Source of the DNA: Acidobacteriota bacterium
GTDB taxonomy: Bacteria > Acidobacteriota > Blastocatellia > Pyrinomonadales > Pyrinomonadaceae
Length of the DNA stretch: 41,040 nt
Reading direction: 5' to 3'
NCBI GenBank assembly: GCA_003222975.1
Contig: QHXN01000047.1
Coordinates: 1 to 41,040, forward strand
A model generated the notes under the pieces. The model saw only the letters and a program-made list of their open reading frames with translations. It searched no databases and was not told the DNA's origin. This document shows, piece by piece, positions 26,374 through 33,373 of the stretch. Numbering within the stretch: the stretch's first letter is position 1; each line of letters starts with the position of its first letter. A program made the position numbers and the translations under genes.

Positions 26374-26520
26374 ATGTCAAACTTCAAAGGCGCTTTGCCC
26401 TTCTTCGCACTCAGTGTGGCCTTCTTCGCCATCGGCGTGAGCGGCCAACGCGCGTTCATCTACGTCGGCATCACTTTCCTCACCATCAGTCTGTTGAGGC
26501 TCCGACGCTCGCGCTACTAA
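26374..26520 (+). CDS. 48-aa membrane protein on the opposite strand of the arginine cluster
   Basis: The ATG at 26374 has GAGG 9 bases upstream. The peptide has a hydrophobic stretch at about 8-23 (LPFFALSVAFFAIGVS), a short QRAF turn, a second stretch at about 28-41 (FIYVGITFLTISLL) and a basic tail RLRRSRY, so it is a two-helix membrane miniprotein. It sits alone between the divergent-free ends of argC and the P-loop gene, reading against both. No family is recognised. The clear hydrophobic pattern and ribosome binding site argue that it is real. Confidence 0.55.
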   Translation: MSNFKGALPFFALSVAFFAIGVSGQRAFIYVGITFLTISLLRLRRSRY

Positions 26521-26530
26521 GCGGTACGAC

Positions 26531-27619
26531 TCACGCGGCTGCGACCGGCGCGCACGCCGCGCCGACCTTCGACTTAATCAACTCGAACAGACGCGCGCCG
26601 TTGCGCTTCGCGTTGCCGGCAGGCACGCCCAGTTCGCGCTCGACGTAGTCCTCGCCCATCTGCGAGTCCGTAACCGAGCCTGCGACCAGGTCAACGCCGA
26701 TGCCGCGCCGGCGGAACAACTCGACGCCGCCCCACGCGCCGACGTAGTCCGACGCGCAGAAGACCAGGGCCGCGGTCGCCTCGCGCAACTCCGCGTCGTC
26801 GAACACGGACTCGACCGAGTAGCCGCCGAGGATGCCGTCGCCCAACTCGATGACGATGAGGTCGGGCGCGCACTCGTTCAAGTGCGTGATGATCGCCTTC
26901 GCCACGGGCGCGAGGTCGCCGACGCCGACGGTCGAAGGTAGGCCGCAGTCGAGGAAGCTCGCCGTCGCGACCGCGCCGTGGTCGGCCATGTGCAAAGTGT
27001 CGCGCAGGCACGCCACGCCGGAGAGCTTCGCCGCCGCCACGCGCATGCCTGCGCGCGTGGCCTGCCGCACGATCTCCACGGCGGCGAAGGTCTTCCCGCT
27101 GTTCATGCACGCGCCCGCGACGATGACGAGCGGCGCGCAAGCGTCGGGCAAGCTCTCGCGCAACGGCAACGCCGCGTCCGCGATGCTTCGCACGTTCCCG
27201 CCTTCGTCGGATACGAATCCTATGACCTCGACCTCGATGGCGTCGCTCAAACTCGAATGGTGGCCCGTGCAACAGCCGACGACGCCGCCCATGTTCAGGA
27301 GGTGCAGGCGGTCGCCCGCGCCGACCCACTCCGGCACGTCCCCGACGAAGCCTTTCAGCGCGCGCCGGCTCCCCAATGCGCCCACGACCACGTCGCCGGG
27401 GTTGACCTTCGCCAGGCGGCCCGAAGGCAACTCAAGCTGGTTGTAGGTCGCGCTGTCGGTGAGCGCGCGCACCACGACCGCGTCGCCCGCGCGCGCTCTT
27501 CTTCGCTCGCCGACGACCGCCAACTGCCTCTGCAAAGACAGACGCGACACGACCGACCCGATCTTGTCGGCCTCCACGACCGCGATCCTCACCTCCGCCG
27601 ACTCGTTCTCGTGCTGCAT
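26531..27619 (-). CDS. P-loop protein of DUF1611-like type inside the arginine operon
   Basis: The protein is 362 residues. An N-terminal mixed domain (about 1-160) contains QLELPSGRLAKVNPGDVVVG and GVVGCCTGHHSSL. The second half is a P-loop ATPase-like fold: LVIVAGACMNSGKTFAAVEIV (about 163-183), a switch-like LSGVACLRDT, LIVIELGDGILGGYSVESV (about 253-271), and the C-terminal QMGEDYVERELGVPAGNAK. The two-domain layout resembles DUF1611 proteins, some of which (DgcN) were reported as D-glutamate N-acetyltransferases; that assignment is from memory and from overall layout. Its place between argC and argG, where other genomes with this pathway carry an acyltransferase, makes an acyl-glutamate-forming role a testable guess. 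Confidence 0.6.
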   Translation of the reverse strand: MQHENESAEVRIAVVEADKIGSVVSRLSLQRQLAVVGERRRARAGDAVVVRALTDSATYNQLELPSGRLAKVNPGDVVVGALGSRRALKGFVGDVPEWVGAGDRLHLLNMGGVVGCCTGHHSSLSDAIEVEVIGFVSDEGGNVRSIADAALPLRESLPDACAPLVIVAGACMNSGKTFAAVEIVRQATRAGMRVAAAKLSGVACLRDTLHMADHGAVATASFLDCGLPSTVGVGDLAPVAKAIITHLNECAPDLIVIELGDGILGGYSVESVFDDAELREATAALVFCASDYVGAWGGVELFRRRGIGVDLVAGSVTDSQMGEDYVERELGVPAGNAKRNGARLFELIKSKVGAACAPVAAA

Positions 27620-27647
27620 CTCTTAATCAATGCCTCAGTCAATTGCT

Positions 27648-27760
27648 ACTAGCTTTAGCTAGTGGACAAGGTTTGTCAGAGTCGGATCGGCTTTAGCCAC
27701 ATCATTGGGCTAAAGCCGAGTGACTTTCTGTCCTTCTACACCTACAGCTAAAGCTGTAGG
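27648..27760. repeat. three palindromes sharing a GCTAAAGC-type core (argG-P-loop gene gap)
   Basis: In the 170-bp gap there are three inverted repeats: ACTAGCT-TT-AGCTAGT (27648-27663), a 12-bp perfect stem with core GGCTTTAGCC/GGCTAAAGCC and a 9-nt loop (27687-27719), and CCTACAGCT-AA-AGCTGTAGG (27741-27760). Four half-copies of the core [AG]GCTAAAGC[CT] occur. They could be REP-type repeats or RNA processing/termination hairpins that split the operon transcript. Confidence 0.7.
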
Positions 27761-27789
27761 CAACTCAAACAAGCTTTCACAACACAGCG

Positions 27790-29022
27790 CTAATCACTGG
27801 TCGCCGCCTTAGTCCGCAGCCGGAGCGCGTTGAGCTTGATGAAGCCCTCGGCGTCGCGCTGGTTGTAAACGGTGTCGGCCTCAAACGTCGCCAGGCGCTC
27901 GCGGTAGAGCGTGTGCGGCGAGCGCCGACCGACGACCGTCGTGTTGCCGCGATAGAGCTTCACGCGCGCCTCGCCCGTCACGGCGTCTTGCGTCTCGTCA
28001 ATTATCTTGCGCATCAGCTCCGACTCCGGCGCGAACCAGAAGCCGTAATAGACACTCTCGGCGAACTTCAAACTCAACCGGTCGCGCAACCGCAGCACCT
28101 CGCGGTCGAGCGTGATGGATTCGAGCGCGCGGTGCGCCGCCTGAAGGATGGTCACGCCCGGCGTCTCATAGACTCCGCGCGACTTCATGCCGACGAAGCG
28201 GTTCTCCACGAGGTCAACGCGCCCGACTCCGTGCTCGCCTCCGATGTGATTAAGTTTTTCAAGCAACTCGACTGCGCCGAGTTGCTCGCCGTTCAGACCG
28301 ACGGGTATGCCGCGCTCGAACTCGACCGTGACATACTCGGCCTCCGCCTTCGCCGACTCCGGCGCTGAGGTCATCTGGAAGATATCGGCGGGCGGCTCGG
28401 CCCAGGGGTCTTCGAGGATGCCGCCCTCGTAGGAGACGTGCATCAGGTTGCGGTCGGTCGAGTAGGGCTTCTCGGCGGTCGCCGTCACGGGGATGTCGTG
28501 CTCTCTGGCGTAGGCGATGAGGTCGCTCCGGCCTTTGAACTCCCACTCGCGCCAGGGCGCGACGACGCGGATGTCGGGTTCGAGCGCGTAGTAGGTTAGC
28601 TCGAAGCGCACCTGGTCGTTGCCCTTCCCCGTCGCCCCGTGCGCCACGGCATCCGCGCCCTCGCGGCGCGCGATCTCGATCTGCCGCTTCGCGATGACGG
28701 GCCGCGCCAAGGAAGTGCCGAGCAGATAGACGCCCTCGTAAACCGCGTTCGCCTTCACCGCCGTCCACACGTACTCCTCCACGAACTCGCGCCGCAAATC
28801 TTCCACGTACAGCTTTGACGCGCCCGTCGCCCGCGCCTTCTCCTCAAGCCCGGCCAACTCCTCGCCCTGCCCCACGTCCGCGCAGTAGCAGACCACCTCG
28901 CAGCCATACTCCTCGCGCAGCCAGCGCAGCATCACCGACGTGTCCAGCCCGCCCGAATACGCCAGCACGATTTTCTTGATCTTCCGCTCCGTCACCTTCA
29001 CTCCTCGACTCTCTTCCTTCAT
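27790..29022 (-). CDS. argG: argininosuccinate synthase
   Basis: The protein is 410 residues. The ATP pyrophosphatase loop is VLAYSGGLDTSVMLRWL (about 19-35), followed by YCADVGQGEELAG, HGATGKGNDQVRFEL (about 127-141), STDRNLMHVSYEGG, GRVDLVENRFVGMKSRGVYE and the C-terminal YGFWFAPE. It joins citrulline and aspartate. In this genome citrulline must come from deacylation of acyl-citrulline, and no deacylase is seen in the window. The start overlaps the argR stop as ATGA (29019-29022), so the two are coupled. Confidence 0.97.
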   Translation of the reverse strand: MKEESRGVKVTERKIKKIVLAYSGGLDTSVMLRWLREEYGCEVVCYCADVGQGEELAGLEEKARATGASKLYVEDLRREFVEEYVWTAVKANAVYEGVYLLGTSLARPVIAKRQIEIARREGADAVAHGATGKGNDQVRFELTYYALEPDIRVVAPWREWEFKGRSDLIAYAREHDIPVTATAEKPYSTDRNLMHVSYEGGILEDPWAEPPADIFQMTSAPESAKAEAEYVTVEFERGIPVGLNGEQLGAVELLEKLNHIGGEHGVGRVDLVENRFVGMKSRGVYETPGVTILQAAHRALESITLDREVLRLRDRLSLKFAESVYYGFWFAPESELMRKIIDETQDAVTGEARVKLYRGNTTVVGRRSPHTLYRERLATFEADTVYNQRDAEGFIKLNALRLRTKAATSD

Positions 29023-29435
29023 CCGAAAAGTTCCAACACCTTCTTCAACACGGCGCGCTGGGCCTTGCGTTCGAGCACGGCGATGAAGACCGTGTCCTCG
29101 CCCGCGAGCGTGCCGACGATTTCGGGGATCGCGGCGCGGTCAATCTCGACCGCCACCGACGACGCCATCCCCGGCTCGCACTTCGCCACGACCAGGCAGT
29201 CGCCCGCCGGGTCGAGGCCGAGTAAGCCCCGCGCCGACGCGCCTTCCTTCGCCCGCGGCATCGTGTAATATCCGTGGTGCTTGACGACGCCCAGCTCTTC
29301 GAGGTCGCGCGAGATGCTCGACTGCGTCGCGACGAAGCCGGCGCGCTCCAGCATCGCCGACAACTCCTGCTGCGTGCCGATGCGCCGCGTCCGGATGAGG
29401 CTCAGGATTTTCTGCTGCCGCTTCGTCTTGTGCAT
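29019..29435 (-). CDS. argR: arginine repressor ArgR
   Basis: The protein is 138 residues. The N-terminal winged helix covers residues 1-60: QQKILSLIRTRRIGTQQELS, then FVATQSSISRDLEELGVVK with the SSISRDL recognition helix. The C-terminal oligomerisation and arginine-binding domain ends in PEIVGTLAGEDTVFIAVLE, carrying the G-T-L-A-G-[DE]-D-T signature. It should repress the arginine genes when arginine is plentiful. It is the first gene of the leftward operon, and the divergent argH promoter region contains TGCAT-type boxes that are candidate operators. Confidence 0.95.
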   Translation of the reverse strand: MHKTKRQQKILSLIRTRRIGTQQELSAMLERAGFVATQSSISRDLEELGVVKHHGYYTMPRAKEGASARGLLGLDPAGDCLVVAKCEPGMASSVAVEIDRAAIPEIVGTLAGEDTVFIAVLERKAQRAVLKKVLELFG

Positions 29436-29463
29436 TCAGACCCCCCGCGGTTATGCGCTCGCT

Positions 29464-29517
29464 TTGCATAACTGGCGAATAGATGCATAAAATAGCAGTA
29501 AAGATGCATCTTCGCAA
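29464..29517. promoter_or_regulatory. overlapping divergent argR/argH promoters with candidate ArgR boxes
   Basis: Rightward: TTGCAT (29464-29469), 18 bp, TAAAAT (29488-29493). Leftward: TTGCGA (29512-29517 on the complement), 17 bp, TATTTT (29489-29494). The two -10 elements share the same bases. TGCAT words at 29465, 29484 and 29505 are spaced 19 and 21 bp, about two helical turns, and cover the promoter parts. A perfect 7-bp inverted repeat GTTATGC/GCATAAC (29450-29456, 29466-29472) adjoins. The region is AT-rich against the genome. The operator call is inference from position and from similarity to ARG-box half sites. Confidence 0.6.
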
Positions 29518-29623
29518 ACCGTCAGACGCTCCGGCGGCTGTAAATGTCGAAGAAAAGCGTTGAGGCCGTGGGCGCGTGCCGGGCGGCGACTCGCAGTAGG
29601 AATGACGTTGGGAATGAGAACCG

Positions 29624-31024
29624 ATGAGTGAATCCAAAAAACTTTGGGGCGGTCGCTTCCGCGGCGAGACCGATCCCGCGTTCGCGCGCTACAACCGCTC
29701 GTTCGGCTTCGACCGCCGACTCTTCGAGGCGGACGTGCGCGGCAGTCTCGCGCACTGCGAATCTTTGCGCGCGGCGGGCGTGCTGGGCGACGACGAGGCG
29801 GCGCGCATCCGTCAAGGACTCAACACCCTCCTGTCGCAAGCCGCCGAGCGCGACGAGAGCTTCTTCGACGACGAGGCGGCGGAGGACGTGCACTCGTTCG
29901 TCGAGGCGCGGCTCGTCGAGTTGGCCGGCGACGCGGGCCGGAAGCTGCATACGGGCCGCAGCCGCAACGACCAGGTGGCGACGGCGCTGCGCCTCTGGCT
30001 GCGCGACGAGATTGATCGCACGGCATCCGCCGCCCGCGGCGCGCAAGTCGCGCTGCTCGACCTCGCGGAGTCGCACGCGGACGCCGTTCTCCCCGGCTAC
30101 ACGCACCTGCAACGCGCGCAGCCCGTCCTCTTCGCGCACTGGTGTCTCGCATACTTCGAGATGCTCGCGCGCGACCGCGAACGTCTGGGAGAGGTGCGTC
30201 GGCGCGTGAACGTTCTGCCGCTCGGCTCGGCGGCGCTCGCGGGGACGAGTTACCCCGTTGACCGCGAGGGTGTCGCGCGCGCGCTTGGGTTCGAGCGGGT
30301 CGCGCGCAACAGCCTTGACGCCGTGAGCGACCGCGACTTCTGCGTCGAGTTCGCGTCGGCTGCGAGCCTCGTCATGGCCCACCTCTCAAGGCTCGCGGAG
30401 GACTTAATCATCTACGCGACGACCGAGTTCGGCTTCGTCGAGTTGAGCGACGCCATCTCGACGGGTTCGAGCCTGATGCCGCAGAAGAAGAACCCGGACG
30501 CGCTCGAACTCGTGCGCGGCAAATCGGCCCGCGTCTTCGGCCACGTGCTCGCGCTGCTCACGCTCATCAAAGGTCTGCCGCTCACCTACAACAAGGACAT
30601 GCAGGAGGACAAGGAGGCCGTCTTCGACGTGGCCGACACTGTGCGCGACTCGCTGGAAGTGACGGCGACGGTGCTCCGCAACGTCCGCGTGCGCGAGGCG
30701 CGTGCGCGCGACGCCGCTTCCTTGGGCTACATGAACGCGACCGAGATGGCCGACTATCTCGTCCGCCGCGGCCTCCCCTTTCGCGAGGCGCACGAGGCGG
30801 TCGGGCGCATGGTGCTCTACGGTTTGGAGAAGGGATTGGAGCTGCACGAACTCGAACTCGAAGAGCTGCGCGGCTTCTCAACGCTCATCTCGGAGGACGT
30901 GTACGAGGCGCTGTCTTTAGAACAGACTCTCGCGTCGAAGTCGCAGACGGGCGGCACTTCGCCCGCGCGCGTTAGGGAAGCTCTAGCCGCCGCGCGTGCT
31001 TCGCTCGATGCGCCTGAGTCCTGA
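29624..31024 (+). CDS. argH: argininosuccinate lyase
   Basis: The protein is 466 residues, the family length. It opens KKLWGGRFRGETDPAFARYN. RKLHTGRSRNDQVATALRLW (about 106-125), PGYTHLQRAQPVLFAHW (about 155-171), and the family signature GSSLMPQKKNPDALELVRGK (about 281-300) are present. It splits argininosuccinate into arginine and fumarate. It is transcribed away from argR from the shared promoter region, so one operator could control both directions. Confidence 0.97.
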   Translation: MSESKKLWGGRFRGETDPAFARYNRSFGFDRRLFEADVRGSLAHCESLRAAGVLGDDEAARIRQGLNTLLSQAAERDESFFDDEAAEDVHSFVEARLVELAGDAGRKLHTGRSRNDQVATALRLWLRDEIDRTASAARGAQVALLDLAESHADAVLPGYTHLQRAQPVLFAHWCLAYFEMLARDRERLGEVRRRVNVLPLGSAALAGTSYPVDREGVARALGFERVARNSLDAVSDRDFCVEFASAASLVMAHLSRLAEDLIIYATTEFGFVELSDAISTGSSLMPQKKNPDALELVRGKSARVFGHVLALLTLIKGLPLTYNKDMQEDKEAVFDVADTVRDSLEVTATVLRNVRVREARARDAASLGYMNATEMADYLVRRGLPFREAHEAVGRMVLYGLEKGLELHELELEELRGFSTLISEDVYEALSLEQTLASKSQTGGTSPARVREALAAARASLDAPES

Positions 31025-31131
31025 GAAAAGTTTTTCGCCACCCGAATACAGAAAGTTATAGTGTGCGCGAACTTTCGCGGTCAGCTTGTGAAGTCCTCCC
31101 CGCAGTATTCTTACTTCATGGAGACCTCTCA

Positions 31132-31920
31132 ATGATGGGCAACACAAACTTTCGCTTGACTCTGGTCGCCGCCGCTTTGTTCGCGGGGATAATCAGCGCT
31201 TCTGCTGGCGGATCGGGAGGAAATAGCCTTCAGCAACCAGCAAAGACGCTGTACCGGCCAACGGGTGACGAGGGCAGGATCACAGGCGTCGTCAGCGTCG
31301 AAGGCGAAGTCCCTGCCCCGCGTTTGATCTCGATGGACGCAGACCCCGACTGCACATCTCAGTGTAAGGGAGACGTGAGACTTGACGACCTCCTCGTTAG
31401 GGACGGCAAACTCACCAACGCCTTTGTCTATGTCGAGGGCGGCGCGCTCGACGGCTTCGAGTTCGAGACGCCCCAGACAGCAGCCGTGCTCGACCGGCGC
31501 AAGTGCCGCACCGTCCCGCACGTGCTCGGCGTGCAGGCGGGCCAGACAATTCAGGTGCTCAACAGCGATCTAACGACGCACAACTACACTTTTCAGACGA
31601 CGAAGAACGAGCGCATGAACAGGTCAATCCCTCCCTCCGGCGAAGGCTTTCAGATTGCGTTCGCCCAACCTGAAATGTTCGTCATCGTCAAATGCAACCA
31701 GCATCCATGGGAGAGGGGTTACATCGCAGTCATGCCTCACCCGTTCTTTGCTGTCACCGACCGGAACGGCGCGTTCAGCATCGAGGGGCTACCGCCGGGC
31801 GATTATACGGTCATCGCGTGGCACGAAAGGTTTAAGGATCAAAGCGTAAAAGTGAGCGTCTGGAAGAGGGATTTCAAGGACGTAAACTTCACCTTCAAAT
31901 ACCCTGAAGATGAGCGCTGA
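31132..31920 (+). CDS. secreted cupredoxin-like protein with carboxypeptidase-regulatory-type domain
   Basis: The protein is 262 residues from the first of two adjacent ATGs (31132), with GGAGA 7-8 bases upstream. The signal peptide is NFRLTLVAAALFAGIISASA. About 48-80 has a Kvp-type strand GRITGVVSVEGEVPAP. A plastocyanin-like segment follows: TVPHVLGVQAGQTIQVLNSD, THNYTF, and VKCNQHPWERGYIAVMPHPF (around 180-205), whose His and Cys could bind copper. It ends with a carboxypeptidase-regulatory-like fold, FSIEGLPPGDYTVIAWHER. Similar proteins are common in Acidobacteria and other environmental bacteria, with unknown roles. It is monocistronic and convergent with the binding-protein gene. Confidence 0.75.
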   Translation: MMGNTNFRLTLVAAALFAGIISASAGGSGGNSLQQPAKTLYRPTGDEGRITGVVSVEGEVPAPRLISMDADPDCTSQCKGDVRLDDLLVRDGKLTNAFVYVEGGALDGFEFETPQTAAVLDRRKCRTVPHVLGVQAGQTIQVLNSDLTTHNYTFQTTKNERMNRSIPPSGEGFQIAFAQPEMFVIVKCNQHPWERGYIAVMPHPFFAVTDRNGAFSIEGLPPGDYTVIAWHERFKDQSVKVSVWKRDFKDVNFTFKYPEDER

Positions 31921-31944
31921 ACCTTCGCCTTCCCTCTATCAGAT

Positions 31945-33294
31945 TTAGCTGCGTCTCCACCTCTTCTTCGGCGTCGGCGTGGGCGTCGGCGTGGGCGGCG
32001 GGGGGATGTCTTCGGGCGTGACGTGCGCCTCGACGGACTGTTTGCCGTTGTCGCCGATGCGGATGATGACGATTGACTTGACGGCGTTGCGGTCGGCGTT
32101 GAAGGTGACGTTGCCGGTGACGCCGGGGAAGTCTCTGGTCTGTGCGAGCGCGTCGCGGATGGCGGCGCGGTCGAGGGAGTGGGCGCGCGCGGCGGCGTCG
32201 AGTACGATGCGCGTGGCGTCGTAGGCCGTGGCGGCGAAGGAGTCGGGCGTCGAGCCGAAAAGCCGCCGGTAGTCGGCGACGAAACGCTGCACCTGCGGGT
32301 CTGGGTCTTCGGCGGAGAAGTGGGAGGAGAAGAAGTCGCCCGCCAGAGCCTGGCCCCCGATCTCGTAGAGGCGCGGCGAGTCCCAGCCGTCGCCGCCGAC
32401 GAGCGGCACGCTGATGCCCAACTCCTTCGCCTGCCGCGCCAGTTGTCCCGCTTCGAGGTAGTAGCCGGGGATGAAGATCACTTCGGGGTGTACGGCAGCG
32501 ACCTCCGAGAGCTGCGCCGAGAAGTCGGCAGCGCCCTCGCGGTAGTCCTGCTCGGAGACGACCTCGCCGCCCTGCCGCTCGAACGCCTCGCGTATGAAGC
32601 GCGCGAGTTCCACGGAGTAGCGTTGCGCCGGGTCGAGCAGGAGGGCTGCGCGGCGCGCGCCCAGGCTGCGCGTCGCGAAGCGCGCGAGGGCCGCGCCCTG
32701 GAAGGGGTCTGTGTAGCAGCTCCGGAAGACGTAATCGCCCTGCGCCGTCACTTCGGGGCTGGTCGCCGAAGGCGTGAGCATCGGCACGCGCTCCTCTTGC
32801 GCGACGCGCGCGGCGGCGAGCGAGCGCGAGCTGACGACCTCGCCGACGAGGGCGTGGACGCGCGACTCTTCGGCGAGTCGGCGGACGATCACCTCGGTCT
32901 CGCCGGGGTCGGAGCGTGTGTCCCGCGTGATCAGCTCGATGCGGTGGCCGCCCGCGCCGCCTCCGGCGTTCGCCTCCTCGACCGCCATGCGGATGCCGTT
33001 TAAGGCCGAGATGCCGTACTGCGCCGTGTCGCCCGTCAGGGACATGAAGGCGCCGATGCGCAGCTTCTCGTCCGCCGGCTTAACGACAACGTCCGAGCGC
33101 TGACGCCCGCAACCGAGAAAGCTTGACGCGACCAACAGGGACACTATCAGAACCGCGAGCGGCACACTGGAATGCGGATTGCGGATTGCGGATTGCGGAT
33201 TTGATGAGAGACAAGCTGTCTTCCAATCCGCAACCCGCAATCCGCAATCCGCAATCGGAGCGTCGTTCGCGGTTCTGTTCTTGTGGAATTTCAC
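31945..33294 (-). CDS. branched-chain amino acid-type ABC transporter substrate-binding lipoprotein
   Basis: The frame from GTG 33292-33294 gives 449 residues. The lipoprotein signal VPLAVLIVSLLVASSFLGCG lies at 47-66, preceded by 46 residues of which about 30 are encoded by repeat element D. A GTG at 33163-33165 would start directly at the hydrophobic part but without any positive charge, so the longer frame is kept. The periplasmic type 1 binding fold follows: LRIGAFMSLTGDTAQYGISA, LVGEVVSSRSLAAARVAQ, VPMLTPSATSPEVT, VIFIPGYYLEAGQLARQAKE, FAATAYDATRIVLDA. The C-terminus is a Pro-Thr tail and basic end. No permease or ATPase partner is adjacent; it may serve sensing or an unlinked transporter. 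Confidence 0.85.
   Translation of the reverse strand: MKFHKNRTANDAPIADCGLRVADWKTACLSSNPQSAIRNPHSSVPLAVLIVSLLVASSFLGCGRQRSDVVVKPADEKLRIGAFMSLTGDTAQYGISALNGIRMAVEEANAGGGAGGHRIELITRDTRSDPGETEVIVRRLAEESRVHALVGEVVSSRSLAAARVAQEERVPMLTPSATSPEVTAQGDYVFRSCYTDPFQGAALARFATRSLGARRAALLLDPAQRYSVELARFIREAFERQGGEVVSEQDYREGAADFSAQLSEVAAVHPEVIFIPGYYLEAGQLARQAKELGISVPLVGGDGWDSPRLYEIGGQALAGDFFSSHFSAEDPDPQVQRFVADYRRLFGSTPDSFAATAYDATRIVLDAAARAHSLDRAAIRDALAQTRDFPGVTGNVTFNADRNAVKSIVIIRIGDNGKQSVEAHVTPEDIPPPPTPTPTPTPKKRWRRS
33174..33252. repeat. heptamer-arm inverted repeat, element D (inside lipoprotein N-terminal frame)
   Basis: Four tandem gcggatt words (33174-33201) face four complementary words (33225-33252; one is aacccgc). 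The 28-bp stem has one mismatch and a 23-nt loop that includes GACA-agc-TGTC. On the minus strand the element stays open and is read as part of the N-terminus of the binding protein. It ends 8 nt from an internal GTG, the same spacing elements A and B keep from their start codons. Confidence 0.82.
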
Positions 33295-33322
33295 TGACCT
33301 GGGCGGGGGTTAGAGTGTAGAG

Positions 33323-33357
33323 GCCGGGGACGAACGCAACGGCGCGGCGTCCCCGGC
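33323..33357 (-). terminator. possible terminator of the permease gene
   Basis: Arms 33323-33332 and 33348-33357 match perfectly over 10 bp (GCCGGGGACG) with a 15-nt loop, 17 bp past the permease stop. No T tract follows on the minus strand, so it may be only a stabilising hairpin. Confidence 0.4.
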
Positions 33358-33373
33358 CCGTTTGGTAAAGCCG

